The position numbers and the translations under genes are program-made. The notes under the pieces are model-generated. The model was not told the DNA's origin, did not search any database, and saw only the letters and a list, made by a program, of their open reading frames with translations. Below are positions 15,740-24,837 of a stretch of 64,000 bases of DNA, in pieces; positions within the stretch are counted from its first letter, which is position 1, and each line of letters opens with the position of its first letter. This stretch comes from a virus: IMG/VR virus record IMGVR_UViG_3300020406_000408, positions 1 through 64,000 of that record; one strand, 5' to 3'.

Positions 15740-16844
15740 TGACTTTCCTTTTTGGTATTTTTGAATCTGCACTTGAAACACAACTATCAGTAATACAAGG
15801 CATTGCTTTGTTAAATAATTTAAATCCTGTTTCAATATTTCCTAAAGGCACATCACCGCAACTATAACTGCGTTTTATACTACCGTCTGGTTCACGTATT
15901 ATTATACCTTGATATCCAGCATTACAATTCCAACCTTTAAACTTGTTAAAATTAAAAGCGTTGAATCTTTCTGCTTGATCCATATAGTACTTATCGCCTT
16001 TTGAATCTTCCATTTCTATCTGGAAATGCGGAGGTATAGTTTCTTCGGTATTGAACTCACTCCACTTTTTAAATTTAGCTTTTGGTCGGTCTGCCCATTT
16101 ACGTTTGCTTTCTGTATATGCACGTTGAGGCATACCGTTATGTAATTTTGCTAGTTGTTCTTCAGTATAACCATCAACAACAAAACTTGCCGTTGGATCA
16201 CTCATTGGCTTTAAGGTTACATTGATTCCTTGCTCATGAAAGAATAATGCGTTCTCCCAATCACGTTCAAACCAGGCAGGAACCATTACCATGTTTATTG
16301 TAACTTGTACATCATGCTCTTGACAAAATATAAGTTTGTCTGCAAACTCCTGCATTTTCACAGGTGTATTTACATGTTCAGTATGTAGGCTCGCAGTGAT
16401 ACTAGCTCTATGAAATGCTTTAGCATATTCAACATAAGTTTCAAACCAATTAATTTTACGTGAACAATTTGATGTCATATGTATACTTGTATAATTTGTG
16501 TTTTCTACGTCGTCGGCGAGATATTTGAGAATGTCCAAGTATCCTGGATGAAAGGTAGGCTCACCCCCTGACAAAGAAAAGTGAAATGAATTGAATCCGT
16601 TTTCTCTGGCTTGTCGTTTGATTTCGTCGATAGTACGAAGACATAACTCGGTTGGTCTGTGATCTTTTCTGTCACTTCTTGCGTATGGCCAACAGTAACT
16701 ACACCTATAATTACAAAAGCGACCAAGCAACCAACTAACCGTAAATACGTCACGATAGAGCAAAGTGCGTTGGCCCACACTGACAATATCCTCAAGTGGT
16801 ATTTTTGTAAAGTCATAATTACTCCATTTTAAATCTTGAGACAT
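15729..16844 (-). CDS. radical SAM protein with C-terminal Cys cluster
   Basis: A 371-residue protein with the 4Fe-4S motif C44-x3-C48-x2-C51 in GRFCNYRCSYC, the AdoMet-amino-binding LSGGEPTFHP, and a C-terminal Cys region (GWNCNAGYQG, RSYSCGDVP, AMPCITDSC) like the auxiliary-cluster part of SPASM proteins. It pairs with the gene at 18885 (SW.LGR.CNY.C.YC and F.GW.C in both). The annotated ATG at 16844 lies only 5 bases after the -10 of a strong promoter, so either the transcript is leaderless or translation begins at an in-frame GTG at 16778, which follows a GAGGA site and would give the same N-terminal length as the paralog. Confidence 0.88.
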   Translation of the reverse strand: MSQDLKWSNYDFTKIPLEDIVSVGQRTLLYRDVFTVSWLLGRFCNYRCSYCWPYARSDRKDHRPTELCLRTIDEIKRQARENGFNSFHFSLSGGEPTFHPGYLDILKYLADDVENTNYTSIHMTSNCSRKINWFETYVEYAKAFHRASITASLHTEHVNTPVKMQEFADKLIFCQEHDVQVTINMVMVPAWFERDWENALFFHEQGINVTLKPMSDPTASFVVDGYTEEQLAKLHNGMPQRAYTESKRKWADRPKAKFKKWSEFNTEETIPPHFQIEMEDSKGDKYYMDQAERFNAFNFNKFKGWNCNAGYQGIIIREPDGSIKRSYSCGDVPLGNIETGFKLFNKAMPCITDSCVSSADSKIPKRKVNAI

Positions 16845-16849
16845 TCTTT

Positions 16850-16878
16850 AGTATAGCACCTTTGGTTAATTTTGTCAA
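16850..16878 (-). promoter_or_regulatory. strong sigma70-type promoter
   Basis: On the minus strand a perfect -35 TTGACA (16878-16873) and a -10 TATACT (16855-16850) are 17 bases apart, in one of the few gaps of the minus-strand run. It points at the radical-SAM gene at 15729-16844 and everything downstream to 6870. Host RNA polymerase could read this early in infection, so this part of the island may be expressed apart from the late structural genes. Confidence 0.75.
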
Positions 16879-16883
16879 TCATT

Positions 16884-17825
16884 TTATAGCTTCTCTTTAA
16901 TAAATTGATCTCTTTTATTTTCTTTACATACTTGTTCGCAACGTGGTATTTTATTTTCTGCTGTCCAACTATTTTTTATATCAGTCCAAACTTTTCCGTT
17001 CATAGCCTCGGCAATACTTACATTAGATAAGTTTATATCTGTCATATAATCCTGTTGTTCAAGTATATCTTCAAATTTATCATGCTTATGTCCGCTGACA
17101 GGATACTCTAGCATTTTAGAATTTAAATGACAGCAAGGTATAACATTACCCATATGATTCACAAAGATACGTTTTTGATTAGCATATTTACAGCTAATAC
17201 AATTAGATTCTTCTACCTCAGTTTTTTTATGTTTTACGCCGCCTGTATCTTTTCTATGACTTATTATAGTCTGAAATTTTACAAACCCTTCCTGCTTGGC
17301 TATTTTTCTTGCTTCCTCTAATTGATGTTCATTATGTTCAAAACTAATAAATTGCCAGTTTGATTTTCCTCCTGCCGCGATAAATGCCCTATAATTTTGT
17401 TGTACTTTTTTAAAATTTGATCCTTCTCTATATACCTCTGATAATTCATCACTACCATCTATACCCCAGGTCACTCTGTGCGAAGAAGGTAATATGTTTG
17501 CTAATTTTTCCCACCATTTTGTTGTGCGTAAACTACCATTGGTAGCAATGTTAATATGTGCGTTCCAGTCTGCAAAATGTTCTATAATTTTGTGAAACTG
17601 AGGATGACTACAAGGCTCATCTACACTACCACAGAAATTAATAATCTTGATATTAGGAAACATTTTTTTTTGAAACTTTTCTTTAATAGTATTAAGATCT
17701 AAATACGTCTTGTTTAAGATTTTATCAGCATGATCAGAAATGACACGGAAACAGCCTTTGCAACGAATATTACAAAAACTTGTAAGTTCTATGTCAATCC
17801 ATTCTAGTGTATCAGTTGTCAACAT
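16884..17825 (-). CDS. radical SAM protein, HNEH subfamily
   Basis: A 313-residue protein with C18-x3-C22-x2-C25 in SFCNIRCKGC. In place of the usual GGEP it has CGSVDEPCSHPQF. Residues in the WQFISFEHNEHQLEEARKI segment define a subfamily shared with the genes at 21502 and 22545. The C-terminal third holds further Cys residues (CISCKYAN, NVIPCCHLNS, RCEQVCKEN), fitting an auxiliary-cluster domain. The start overlaps the stop of the upstream gene (TAATG). The target is unknown; radical-SAM/SPASM proteins often modify peptides, but many act on small molecules. Confidence 0.85.
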   Translation of the reverse strand: MLTTDTLEWIDIELTSFCNIRCKGCFRVISDHADKILNKTYLDLNTIKEKFQKKMFPNIKIINFCGSVDEPCSHPQFHKIIEHFADWNAHINIATNGSLRTTKWWEKLANILPSSHRVTWGIDGSDELSEVYREGSNFKKVQQNYRAFIAAGGKSNWQFISFEHNEHQLEEARKIAKQEGFVKFQTIISHRKDTGGVKHKKTEVEESNCISCKYANQKRIFVNHMGNVIPCCHLNSKMLEYPVSGHKHDKFEDILEQQDYMTDINLSNVSIAEAMNGKVWTDIKNSWTAENKIPRCEQVCKENKRDQFIKEKL

Positions 17826-18892
17826 TATTCAAAGCACCACGGTATAGTTTTTTTACTGTTTGTTCCTCTTTTAGCATCTAAATCTAAAAGATAGCTTTTC
17901 ATTGTTTCATTTCCAAGTTTATCAAACTTATAATCAGAATAAAATGTTTTTAACTCTTTTACTTTTGTCTCATTTAATACTTTTTCTACTACATTAGGTT
18001 TTAAACAATCTACAGATAAAAAATTAGGACTGTATAATTTATGAATATCATATTTGCCATTCCATTTTTTTTGTATTTTTGCTATAGTTTTGTCTACATT
18101 CGGCAAGTTCAGTGCTTGTACAGTTATATTAAAACTCAGATACATTGGATTTAAATCTACTAATTGTTGAGTGTCTTGACAAAATAAATCGTGTTGCGTA
18201 GGAAATCTTATTAATTCGTTGACTGACCCCCAGCCGTCTATACTGATTGAAAAAGTAAGCCTTTCAAATTTTTCTAATGTTTTTAAAAAACTATCTGTAT
18301 TACTTACACCATTAGTTTGTATTTGAATTTCTGTATGCTTACGATTCCATTCATGTTGTGAAAGTTGCTGACAAAATTTTTGAACAGCTTTCATATAAAA
18401 TGGCTCGCCTCCTGCGATATATATTTTTTCTGCTTTGTTTATACATCGATTGTAAATCCAATCCCAATCTAATGACTCTCTAACCTGCCTATGATCATTA
18501 ATATTACCATTACGATATTTGGAATAAACATCTATATCTTCATACCATTTACTACTATTACCAGGATTACACATGGCACATTTTAAGTTACAAGTGTTTC
18601 CAGGACGTAAATCCCAAACAATTATTCCTTTGTCACCTCTTTTCAAACTAGTCTGTCGTTTACTTCGTTTGCCCATTGACTCGTTCATAACACAATCATT
18701 ACATTCAGGCCTTTTCCAGTCTCCTTTGAATCCTTCTCTAATCTCATTTATATAATCGTTATCTAATAAATCATCTATATTTTTTACAGTATGTTTTCCT
18801 TTTCTTTTGAATAGACAACATGGTGTAGAGACATAACCTTTGTCTTTCTTTTCTACATATAAACTGTTAATTGACTCAAGACAATTATACAT
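17825..18892 (-). CDS. radical SAM protein with N-terminal Cys (twitch-type) region
   Basis: A 355-residue protein with a GGAG site before its ATG. The N-terminal 90 residues carry cysteines C25, C26, C64 and C67 (STPCCLF, PECNDC), placed ahead of the AdoMet core instead of after it. The core follows with C101-x3-C105-x2-C108 in GNTCNLKCAMCNP, IYIAGGEPFYM and FSISIDGWG. This order, an auxiliary-cluster region before the core, is the twitch-type layout found in marine phage radical-SAM proteins, shared with genes 20047 and 25503. It is shorter than those two. Confidence 0.85.
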   Translation of the reverse strand: MYNCLESINSLYVEKKDKGYVSTPCCLFKRKGKHTVKNIDDLLDNDYINEIREGFKGDWKRPECNDCVMNESMGKRSKRQTSLKRGDKGIIVWDLRPGNTCNLKCAMCNPGNSSKWYEDIDVYSKYRNGNINDHRQVRESLDWDWIYNRCINKAEKIYIAGGEPFYMKAVQKFCQQLSQHEWNRKHTEIQIQTNGVSNTDSFLKTLEKFERLTFSISIDGWGSVNELIRFPTQHDLFCQDTQQLVDLNPMYLSFNITVQALNLPNVDKTIAKIQKKWNGKYDIHKLYSPNFLSVDCLKPNVVEKVLNETKVKELKTFYSDYKFDKLGNETMKSYLLDLDAKRGTNSKKTIPWCFE

Positions 18893-20057
18893 TTAATACT
18901 CCGGTGTCAAAATGTGTTGCGACTGTATCTAAATATTTTTCTTTAAATTTGCTCTTAGGAGCACACAATCCACAACCGCATGTATGCTTAGGACAAATCA
19001 TTGTTGGCATAGTTTTTGATGCTAATTTTTGTTTTAATTGTGTAATTATTTTATGTCCTTCACTAATTTTTCCTATTGGTCCTCTAGTACCGTCGAAACG
19101 TGCTTGACAAGTTTGATGATGAAATACTTGATCAGTTTGTTGCTCTAGATGTAAGAAGAACCAGTTTACACTACAATGCCAACCTTTAAATTCTCTCATA
19201 TTTACAAACGTACTTTTTTTACTTGTGCCTCCAGAACTCAAACACATTTCTCTACCACCACAACACGGTCTTCCAACTACCATTCCTAGTTTTTTCTTTT
19301 CGGTCGTCTTTTCTCCCACAGCACTCAACTTATCATTGTTAAGTCCTTCTTCTTTGTACCGCCAATAGTTTTTAATATAATCTAATTGATCCTCTGTATA
19401 CTTGTGTGCAAAACTAGGTAGACTATCTGGCTCTTCACCTATTATTCTTGGTACGTACCAAACTCCTAGCTTATCTAACCATTTACATAATTCTTTACAC
19501 TCATCAAAATGCTGTGCGTGAAACATAACATTAACTTTGAATCCAAAATATTTTTGACCGTTTGAGTTCTTAGCATCTTCTGACGCTTGTTGGAACTGTT
19601 TTATTCTTTCTTTTATTTGTTTTTTTAATTTTTCATCTGCTTCAGCATGATAGCTAAGAGTAATAAAAGACATTTTATCTATAATTGCTTTAGCAATTTT
19701 TGGACCCATTGCTCCGTTGCTTGTTAGTGAAAATCCGGTATGCCATTTATCTCTATATCTTTTATTATATTCTTCCTTCAAATATTCAATAAAAGGAATA
19801 AAATTTGGATTGACTGTAGGCTCGCCTCCTGTAAAACTTATACTTGCTTCCTTGAAATCTCTGTACTGCATATAGGTGTCCATATACTCAAATAAAAAAT
19901 CTACATTTGATTTTAATTGCTCTAGTGTAGCATGTGGACTAAAATTATCATGTCGTGTGGTAGGACAGTAGGTACAATCATAGTTACATCGGCGACCTAA
20001 ATCCCATGAAACTTGAAATAAATTTCCTGTTAATAAATCTACAGTATCAAAGCTCAC
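18885..20057 (-). CDS. radical SAM protein with C-terminal Cys cluster
   Basis: A 390-residue protein starting with GTG at 20057, with AAGGAT 8 bases upstream. The core has C24-x3-C28-x2-C31 in LGRRCNYDCTYC and SFTGGEPTVNPNF. The C-terminal region is Cys-rich (RPCCGGREMC, GWHCSVNW, HHQTCQARF, CPKHTCGCGLC), enough for one or two more Fe-S clusters, as in SPASM proteins. It is the paralog of the gene at 15729. In family terms such an auxiliary-cluster enzyme could make C-C, C-S or epimerised products; the substrate cannot be inferred. Confidence 0.88.
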   Translation of the reverse strand: MSFDTVDLLTGNLFQVSWDLGRRCNYDCTYCPTTRHDNFSPHATLEQLKSNVDFLFEYMDTYMQYRDFKEASISFTGGEPTVNPNFIPFIEYLKEEYNKRYRDKWHTGFSLTSNGAMGPKIAKAIIDKMSFITLSYHAEADEKLKKQIKERIKQFQQASEDAKNSNGQKYFGFKVNVMFHAQHFDECKELCKWLDKLGVWYVPRIIGEEPDSLPSFAHKYTEDQLDYIKNYWRYKEEGLNNDKLSAVGEKTTEKKKLGMVVGRPCCGGREMCLSSGGTSKKSTFVNMREFKGWHCSVNWFFLHLEQQTDQVFHHQTCQARFDGTRGPIGKISEGHKIITQLKQKLASKTMPTMICPKHTCGCGLCAPKSKFKEKYLDTVATHFDTGVLNV

Positions 20058-21447
20058 TAAAAATATCCTTCATCTCAGGAAAAGTTTCTGCAAAAGTGTT
20101 GCCGCGTTGAGTATCGCACCTTTTTAAAAATTCTTGCATTTCTGGTAGACGTCTACTCCAATCTTCACTTTCCATAAAATTAAGCATACCTTTTAACCTT
20201 TTAATCCCATAGCCTGCTCCCATGAAGTCGTCTTTTGTAACTTTACCTTTGTGCCAACTAGGAATACCTAGTTCCCAATTTTCTTCCCACCAAGGATAAA
20301 ATTCTTCATATTTCTTACGGCATTCAGCCTTAAACCAATCAGGTAAAACTTTTACATTTAGGTGTGGTGGATGATATACAAAGTGATAGTTAACTCCTCC
20401 GGCACCAAATGGCCACATGTTAATTTTTTTAAATCCTTGTGTAAGTTTCCATTTTATAAAATCGGGTATATAGTAAATGTTAAGTGCTTGTACAGCACAA
20501 GCTACAGTAACTTCAGTATTATTAGGTGTATCATTATCTAGTATATGAAAAACTTCTTCTTGTCTTTTCCATTTGCTAGGATAACGAATGTATTCATTCA
20601 TTTCCTTTATGCTGTCAATACTGTAATGAAAACGAACTAACTTAAAATGCTTCCATAAATCAAACAAATCTTCGCGCCATTCAACTCCATTACTATTATA
20701 TCTTAGCTCTAAATTTTTAGCATATCCCTTTTCAATAGCATGTTCCAGTATTTCATAATGTTCTTCTATAATTAAACTTTCACCACCTGCAAAATAAATC
20801 TGTTGCATAGTAGGCATTTGTTCATAAAATTGCTTCCAAAAAATAGGGTTCTGTTTGTGCCAATTATAACTACTTCCGTTTGTACTACCTTTATCTTGCC
20901 ATTGCATTGTTTCTTTAAGTGATTCATTTTTTACTGCTGGAAACATTGCTTTCCAATCTTTTATCCAACCTGAACTATCATGCGGTGAACACATGACACA
21001 AGCCAGTTGACATTTAGTTCCAAAACGCAAGTCAATATACGCTAGATTTGGTGGTACACTTCCATCTTCGTTTGTGTTTTCTAAAAGAGTATCTACATTA
21101 ACACGCTCACTCCAATATGCTGTTTCCCATATACGTTTACTATTATGGCCTGCCGCTTCTTCTTTGAAACATTTTATACAACTAGGTGGTACTTCTCCAT
21201 TTAGCATTTGTTTGCGTACATTACGCATATATGTACTGTTCCACGCTGTTTCAAAATCACTTACATTAAGGTTATTAGGACGTCCTTGTTCATCTTTAAG
21301 AATCCCAACTTGTCCGCCATGCTCTTTGTCATTGGTAGGTCCCACTGAACTTGCGTTTGCAGTACAGCAAACTCGCATACTTCCATCTGGTCTTGTGCTT
21401 AGGTGTACCCATGGTAGGATACAAAATGTATCTGAAACTTTACTCAT
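20047..21447 (-). CDS. radical SAM protein, twitch-type layout
   Basis: A 466-residue protein. The N-terminus, CILPWVHLSTRPDGSMRVCC (C9, C27, C28), then C90 and C93 in CIKC, forms the leading Cys region of twitch-type proteins; the radical-SAM core comes next with C146-x3-C150-x2-C153 (TKCQLACVMC), IYFAGGESLI and RFHYSIDSI. A roughly 150-residue C-terminal part is rich in Trp and charge and ends ETFPEMKDIFSEL. Related to the genes at 17825 and 25503. A 54-base gap upstream (21448-21501) contains no clear promoter, and no strong ribosome-binding site was found. Confidence 0.85.
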   Translation of the reverse strand: MSKVSDTFCILPWVHLSTRPDGSMRVCCTANASSVGPTNDKEHGGQVGILKDEQGRPNNLNVSDFETAWNSTYMRNVRKQMLNGEVPPSCIKCFKEEAAGHNSKRIWETAYWSERVNVDTLLENTNEDGSVPPNLAYIDLRFGTKCQLACVMCSPHDSSGWIKDWKAMFPAVKNESLKETMQWQDKGSTNGSSYNWHKQNPIFWKQFYEQMPTMQQIYFAGGESLIIEEHYEILEHAIEKGYAKNLELRYNSNGVEWREDLFDLWKHFKLVRFHYSIDSIKEMNEYIRYPSKWKRQEEVFHILDNDTPNNTEVTVACAVQALNIYYIPDFIKWKLTQGFKKINMWPFGAGGVNYHFVYHPPHLNVKVLPDWFKAECRKKYEEFYPWWEENWELGIPSWHKGKVTKDDFMGAGYGIKRLKGMLNFMESEDWSRRLPEMQEFLKRCDTQRGNTFAETFPEMKDIFSEL

Positions 21448-21501
21448 ATATGTACTTATCTAAGTTATAGTGGTGTTTAATTCCTACAGATGCTTGCCAG
21501 C

Positions 21502-22548
21502 TCACTTTTGTTCAACCTGTACATTTTGATATGCTTTGTTGGATGCACACGTTCTAATACATCTTTTCATATGTTTATTATGTGTAGGGTTCCAGCTTTC
21601 TGCCAAAACTTTCTCATACCATGGATGTTGCATTATTTGTTCGATACTATTAGTTTTAAGACTATTCCAACCTTTTTGATATTCACCTAGTTTTTCTAGA
21701 ATATTTTCTTTATTTTTGAATGCACTATCCCATAAAAAACAGCATGGCCACATTTCTTGCTTTGAACTTACAAATATTTCTCCTTCATGTACATACTTAC
21801 AAACTATGGTGTCAATAACTTGTTTATCTATTTTATTACTTTGCATAAGTTCATCTAATTTATAAACTTCATCTCTACGAGCATGTTGTTTGTCACCTGT
21901 TGTTGTTACCACCTTTTTTTGTTTATTATTTTTCTTGCCTATTAGTGAGACCCAATCATTGTAACTATTACGCATACCTGTCCTAATATAAAATTTTAAT
22001 CCTAGTTTTTTTGCATGTGCTTTTGCCTCTTCTATCTCATGTTCGTTATGATCAAATACAATAAAAGTCCATTTATTTTTAGTAAAGTCTCCTTTAAAAC
22101 TATTTTTTGCAAAGGCTTCCAAGTTTCTTTGAATTACATTAAATTTAGTATGAACTCTGTAAATATGATTTGTTTCCTTATGTCCATCGATACATGCTTG
22201 TAAAATAAAATTCTTTCCATATTTTTTGCTTAATAATCCTAATTCATGATACATATCTTCTGTGCCTACACCAGTATTAGTGCTTATTGTAACCCAACCA
22301 CCATGAGATAACAAATATTCAGTAATCTCAACTGCCTGAGGATGTATCATAGGATCTCCTAACACACCACATAATCTTATATCTTTTTTATTGATATATC
22401 TTTCGTTAGGTAGAATACGTTTCACATCATCGAGTGAAAAATCTACTATCTCTAATTTATCTCTATATTGTGTTCTCGCACAACCAGGACATGCCGCATT
22501 ACAATCACTTGTGAGTTCTAATTCAATTTTTTTTATTCTATCTATCAT
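21502..22548 (-). CDS. radical SAM protein, HNEH subfamily
   Basis: A 348-residue protein with a GGAG site before the ATG. C16-x3-C20-x2-C23 (SDCNAACPGC) binds the cluster. The GGEP position reads GVLGDPMIHPQ, and the WTFIVFDHNEHEIEEAK segment marks it as a relative of the genes at 16884 and 22545. Later cysteines (IVCKYVHEG, WPCCFLW, RCIRTC) suggest an auxiliary-cluster part. A Lys-rich insert (about residues 205-230) separates the core from that part. It overlaps the next gene by four bases. Confidence 0.85.
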   Translation of the reverse strand: MIDRIKKIELELTSDCNAACPGCARTQYRDKLEIVDFSLDDVKRILPNERYINKKDIRLCGVLGDPMIHPQAVEITEYLLSHGGWVTISTNTGVGTEDMYHELGLLSKKYGKNFILQACIDGHKETNHIYRVHTKFNVIQRNLEAFAKNSFKGDFTKNKWTFIVFDHNEHEIEEAKAHAKKLGLKFYIRTGMRNSYNDWVSLIGKKNNKQKKVVTTTGDKQHARRDEVYKLDELMQSNKIDKQVIDTIVCKYVHEGEIFVSSKQEMWPCCFLWDSAFKNKENILEKLGEYQKGWNSLKTNSIEQIMQHPWYEKVLAESWNPTHNKHMKRCIRTCASNKAYQNVQVEQK

Positions 22549-23612
22549 TTAAATTGCTCCGCAAATGGATCAAACTCTGCTCCACACTTCATAGCACAAA
22601 CTTTTAATTTTCCTTCTCCGCAAGTTGGCTTTGACCAACTATCTTGTATTGTGTTAAATATGCCTGTATCAAAAACTTTATCTAATCCGGAACGTGCATC
22701 TAATGCATTTTTGTCAGGAATGAAGTCCCATATTTGTTCCACTTTAGGATCTTTATGCCACCACTTATACATGCGTCCTGCGGTCCAACAGCATGGCAAG
22801 GCTAAACCTTCTGCTGTAACATATAAACTATTTTCTTTTTTAACTTTACAAATAATAGGAGCCGCGTCATAATATGCGTCCATACTACCATATTTTTTGA
22901 TAATAATGTCTTGTTTTTGTAATGCTTTATTTTGATATTTTTTATCAGGTTTTCTTAATTGTGTTGTTTCTTTACCTTTTCTATCAACTGCTTGATGTGA
23001 TTCTTTCTTCTTACTATCTTGTGTGATAAAACGTCCAGTCTTTTTAGCAGTAAATTTTTCAAAGCCTTTTTGTTCACTTAATTCTCTTGCTTCTTCTACT
23101 TGATGTTGGTTATGTTCAAAAATTAAAAAGTCCCAACGGGCTCTTCCGCCCGCTTCGATAAAAGCATTCATACTACGCTCTACATTATTCCAATTAACGC
23201 CTTGGCGATATAAATGGTTAGTGTCCCGAAGACCGTCAACGCTAAAAATAACAGACCCCATCCTACCAAAAGTTGTTGCCAAGTCGCTCCACCATACTTC
23301 ATCTCTTGCTCCTGCATTTGTATTCATACTTAGCCAGATGTTTTTATTGTGTGCTCTAAAATATTTGAATATTTCTAACGTGTCTTTGGCAACAATGGGA
23401 TCGCCCAAGTTACCACACATATACATTGTGTCAAGTTGGTTTATAAATTTAGGAGAAAATATCTTCTTACAATCTTCTAATGACAATTCATCTAAATTTA
23501 TATGCGGGTTTACACCTTTACCGTTACAATTCCTATCACACATAGGACAAGCCGCCTGGCAATTCTGTGTTACCTCTAGATGTATAGTTTTTATATCTTC
23601 GTAAAAATACAC
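22545..23612 (-). CDS. radical SAM protein, HNEH subfamily
   Basis: A 355-residue protein. I choose the GTG at 23612 as start because it overlaps the upstream stop as TAGTG and aligns with the short N-termini of its paralogs; the longer frame to 23702 would lie inside the kinase-like gene. Core cysteines are C18, C22 and C25 (QNCQAACPMC). The GGEP site reads CGNLGDPIV, and WDFLIFEHNQHQVEEAR is the subfamily mark. It has a long basic insert (about residues 200-250) rich in K/Q and a Cys-containing C-terminus (LPCCWTAGR, CGEGKLKVCAMKC). Confidence 0.85.
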   Translation of the reverse strand: MYFYEDIKTIHLEVTQNCQAACPMCDRNCNGKGVNPHINLDELSLEDCKKIFSPKFINQLDTMYMCGNLGDPIVAKDTLEIFKYFRAHNKNIWLSMNTNAGARDEVWWSDLATTFGRMGSVIFSVDGLRDTNHLYRQGVNWNNVERSMNAFIEAGGRARWDFLIFEHNQHQVEEARELSEQKGFEKFTAKKTGRFITQDSKKKESHQAVDRKGKETTQLRKPDKKYQNKALQKQDIIIKKYGSMDAYYDAAPIICKVKKENSLYVTAEGLALPCCWTAGRMYKWWHKDPKVEQIWDFIPDKNALDARSGLDKVFDTGIFNTIQDSWSKPTCGEGKLKVCAMKCGAEFDPFAEQFK

Positions 23613-24139
23613 TATGTTAGCACCCTTTGCATTGATAAAACTATTTTTAATTGTGATGTATAAAATGCCTCTACTCCATGATAGCCATTGGCTATATACC
23701 ATGAGTCAGCATCTAAAAATTTAAAATTTAATCCGTTTTTGTTTTTTATTACTGCTATATTTTTTAAATGTGCATCTTGATGTACAAAGAATCTGTTATC
23801 TACCAATTCATTACTTAATTCCATTGCTGATATCCATGTATTATTAATACATTTGAACAATCTAATATAATCTGTTTTATTTAAGGTTTTAACCATATGT
23901 GGTTCTAATAATTTGTATAAATCTATGACAATGTTATCTACATACTCCATTGTATACGTATTCTCGTCTATCTTATCTATTATCTTTACAACGTGTGGAG
24001 TTTTATCTTGCAGTCTTTTATAGGCATCAAACCAAGCATCACTTATTCCCTTTCTTTTTAGAGTTTTGATTAGAATGTTATTTTTAGTATCATGTACTAT
24101 TCTAGATACCTCTGTGTCCCATATAATATTTTTTTTCAT
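23612..24139 (-). CDS. compact kinase/phosphotransferase-like protein
   Basis: A 175-residue paralog of the plus-strand gene at 5878. The catalytic loop is H120-Q-D122 with N127 (VHQDAHLKNIAV), the metal site D143-A-D145 (FLDADSW), and an N-lobe strand pair (RIVHDTKNNILIKTLKR) offers a candidate ATP-binding lysine. As in the paralog, the protein is far shorter than ordinary aminoglycoside-phosphotransferase-like kinases, with little beyond the DxD motif. It joins the methyltransferase gene by a one-base overlap. Confidence 0.75.
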   Translation of the reverse strand: MKKNIIWDTEVSRIVHDTKNNILIKTLKRKGISDAWFDAYKRLQDKTPHVVKIIDKIDENTYTMEYVDNIVIDLYKLLEPHMVKTLNKTDYIRLFKCINNTWISAMELSNELVDNRFFVHQDAHLKNIAVIKNKNGLNFKFLDADSWYIANGYHGVEAFYTSQLKIVLSMQRVLT

Positions 24140-24837
24140 TATTTTATACCAATTCTCATAAATCTATTGTACTTTGGCAACTCCAGTGCTCCTGAATATA
24201 AGCAATCCTGCATTGGAGATTGTTCTGCAAATTCTAAAGGATTTTTAACACAATTTACGTGATCCTTGACATCGAAAAAATTGTTAGTTTGTAAAACAAC
24301 CAATGTACCATTTGGTATTTTTTTATACCACTGATTAAATTCTTTGATGTGTTCACAACTTGTGTTTATAACAGTATTAGGGCAATCTGTTATATCTCTA
24401 CTCATTCTGTTGTTAGCTTTGCTCCAAGTTTGCCAAGTATGACTATTATAATCAATGTCCATGATGTCCTGTGTTATTGCTTTGAATTTCCAATCTTTTT
24501 TGACTTCATTTCGGTTTATTGTATCTGCTATTTCTAAACAACTATCGTCTATATCAAAACTTCTAATTTTGTCTATTGAGCAACGACTTTGAAACAACAT
24601 GGCCGCAAGTGTAGCATACCAACCAGCACACAAAAATACAGTTCCTAATGGCACCTCAATATCTTCCAAAGTGTTGACTAACCATCTTTTGCTTTTAAGT
24701 TGTCCCCAACTTAAAGCATCTGTCAAATCAGCATTATTGTTATCTACAGCATTACGTAAATTATTGAATATAGGATTGTTAGTAAGGACTAACATTCTTC
24801 CAAAAATATCGTTATCGTCTTTCCAATTAATGCTCAT
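24139..24837 (-). CDS. class I SAM-dependent methyltransferase-like protein
   Basis: A 232-residue protein with AAGGA before its ATG. Motif I reads VFLCAGWYATLAA (about residues 67-79), followed by the acidic ribose-contact strand RSFDIDDSCLEIAD (D95/D97) and the later DCPNTVINTSCEHI and TLVVLQTNNFFD strands. This gives the seven-strand order of class I enzymes. Glycine in motif I is partly replaced (CAGWY), a variation seen in marine phage methyltransferases as far as I recall. Substrate unknown. It overlaps a glycosyltransferase-like gene by 11 bases. Confidence 0.75.
   Translation of the reverse strand: MSINWKDDNDIFGRMLVLTNNPIFNNLRNAVDNNNADLTDALSWGQLKSKRWLVNTLEDIEVPLGTVFLCAGWYATLAAMLFQSRCSIDKIRSFDIDDSCLEIADTINRNEVKKDWKFKAITQDIMDIDYNSHTWQTWSKANNRMSRDITDCPNTVINTSCEHIKEFNQWYKKIPNGTLVVLQTNNFFDVKDHVNCVKNPLEFAEQSPMQDCLYSGALELPKYNRFMRIGIK

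Noticed and set aside
17817-17822. TTGACA at the start of the 16884 gene (minus strand)
   Set aside because: No acceptable -10 at 16-18 bases; it falls inside the coding sequence.
21074-23604. Plus-strand open frames of 127-129 codons within the radical-SAM genes
   Set aside because: Antisense to coding sequence with conserved Cys motifs; no start signals.
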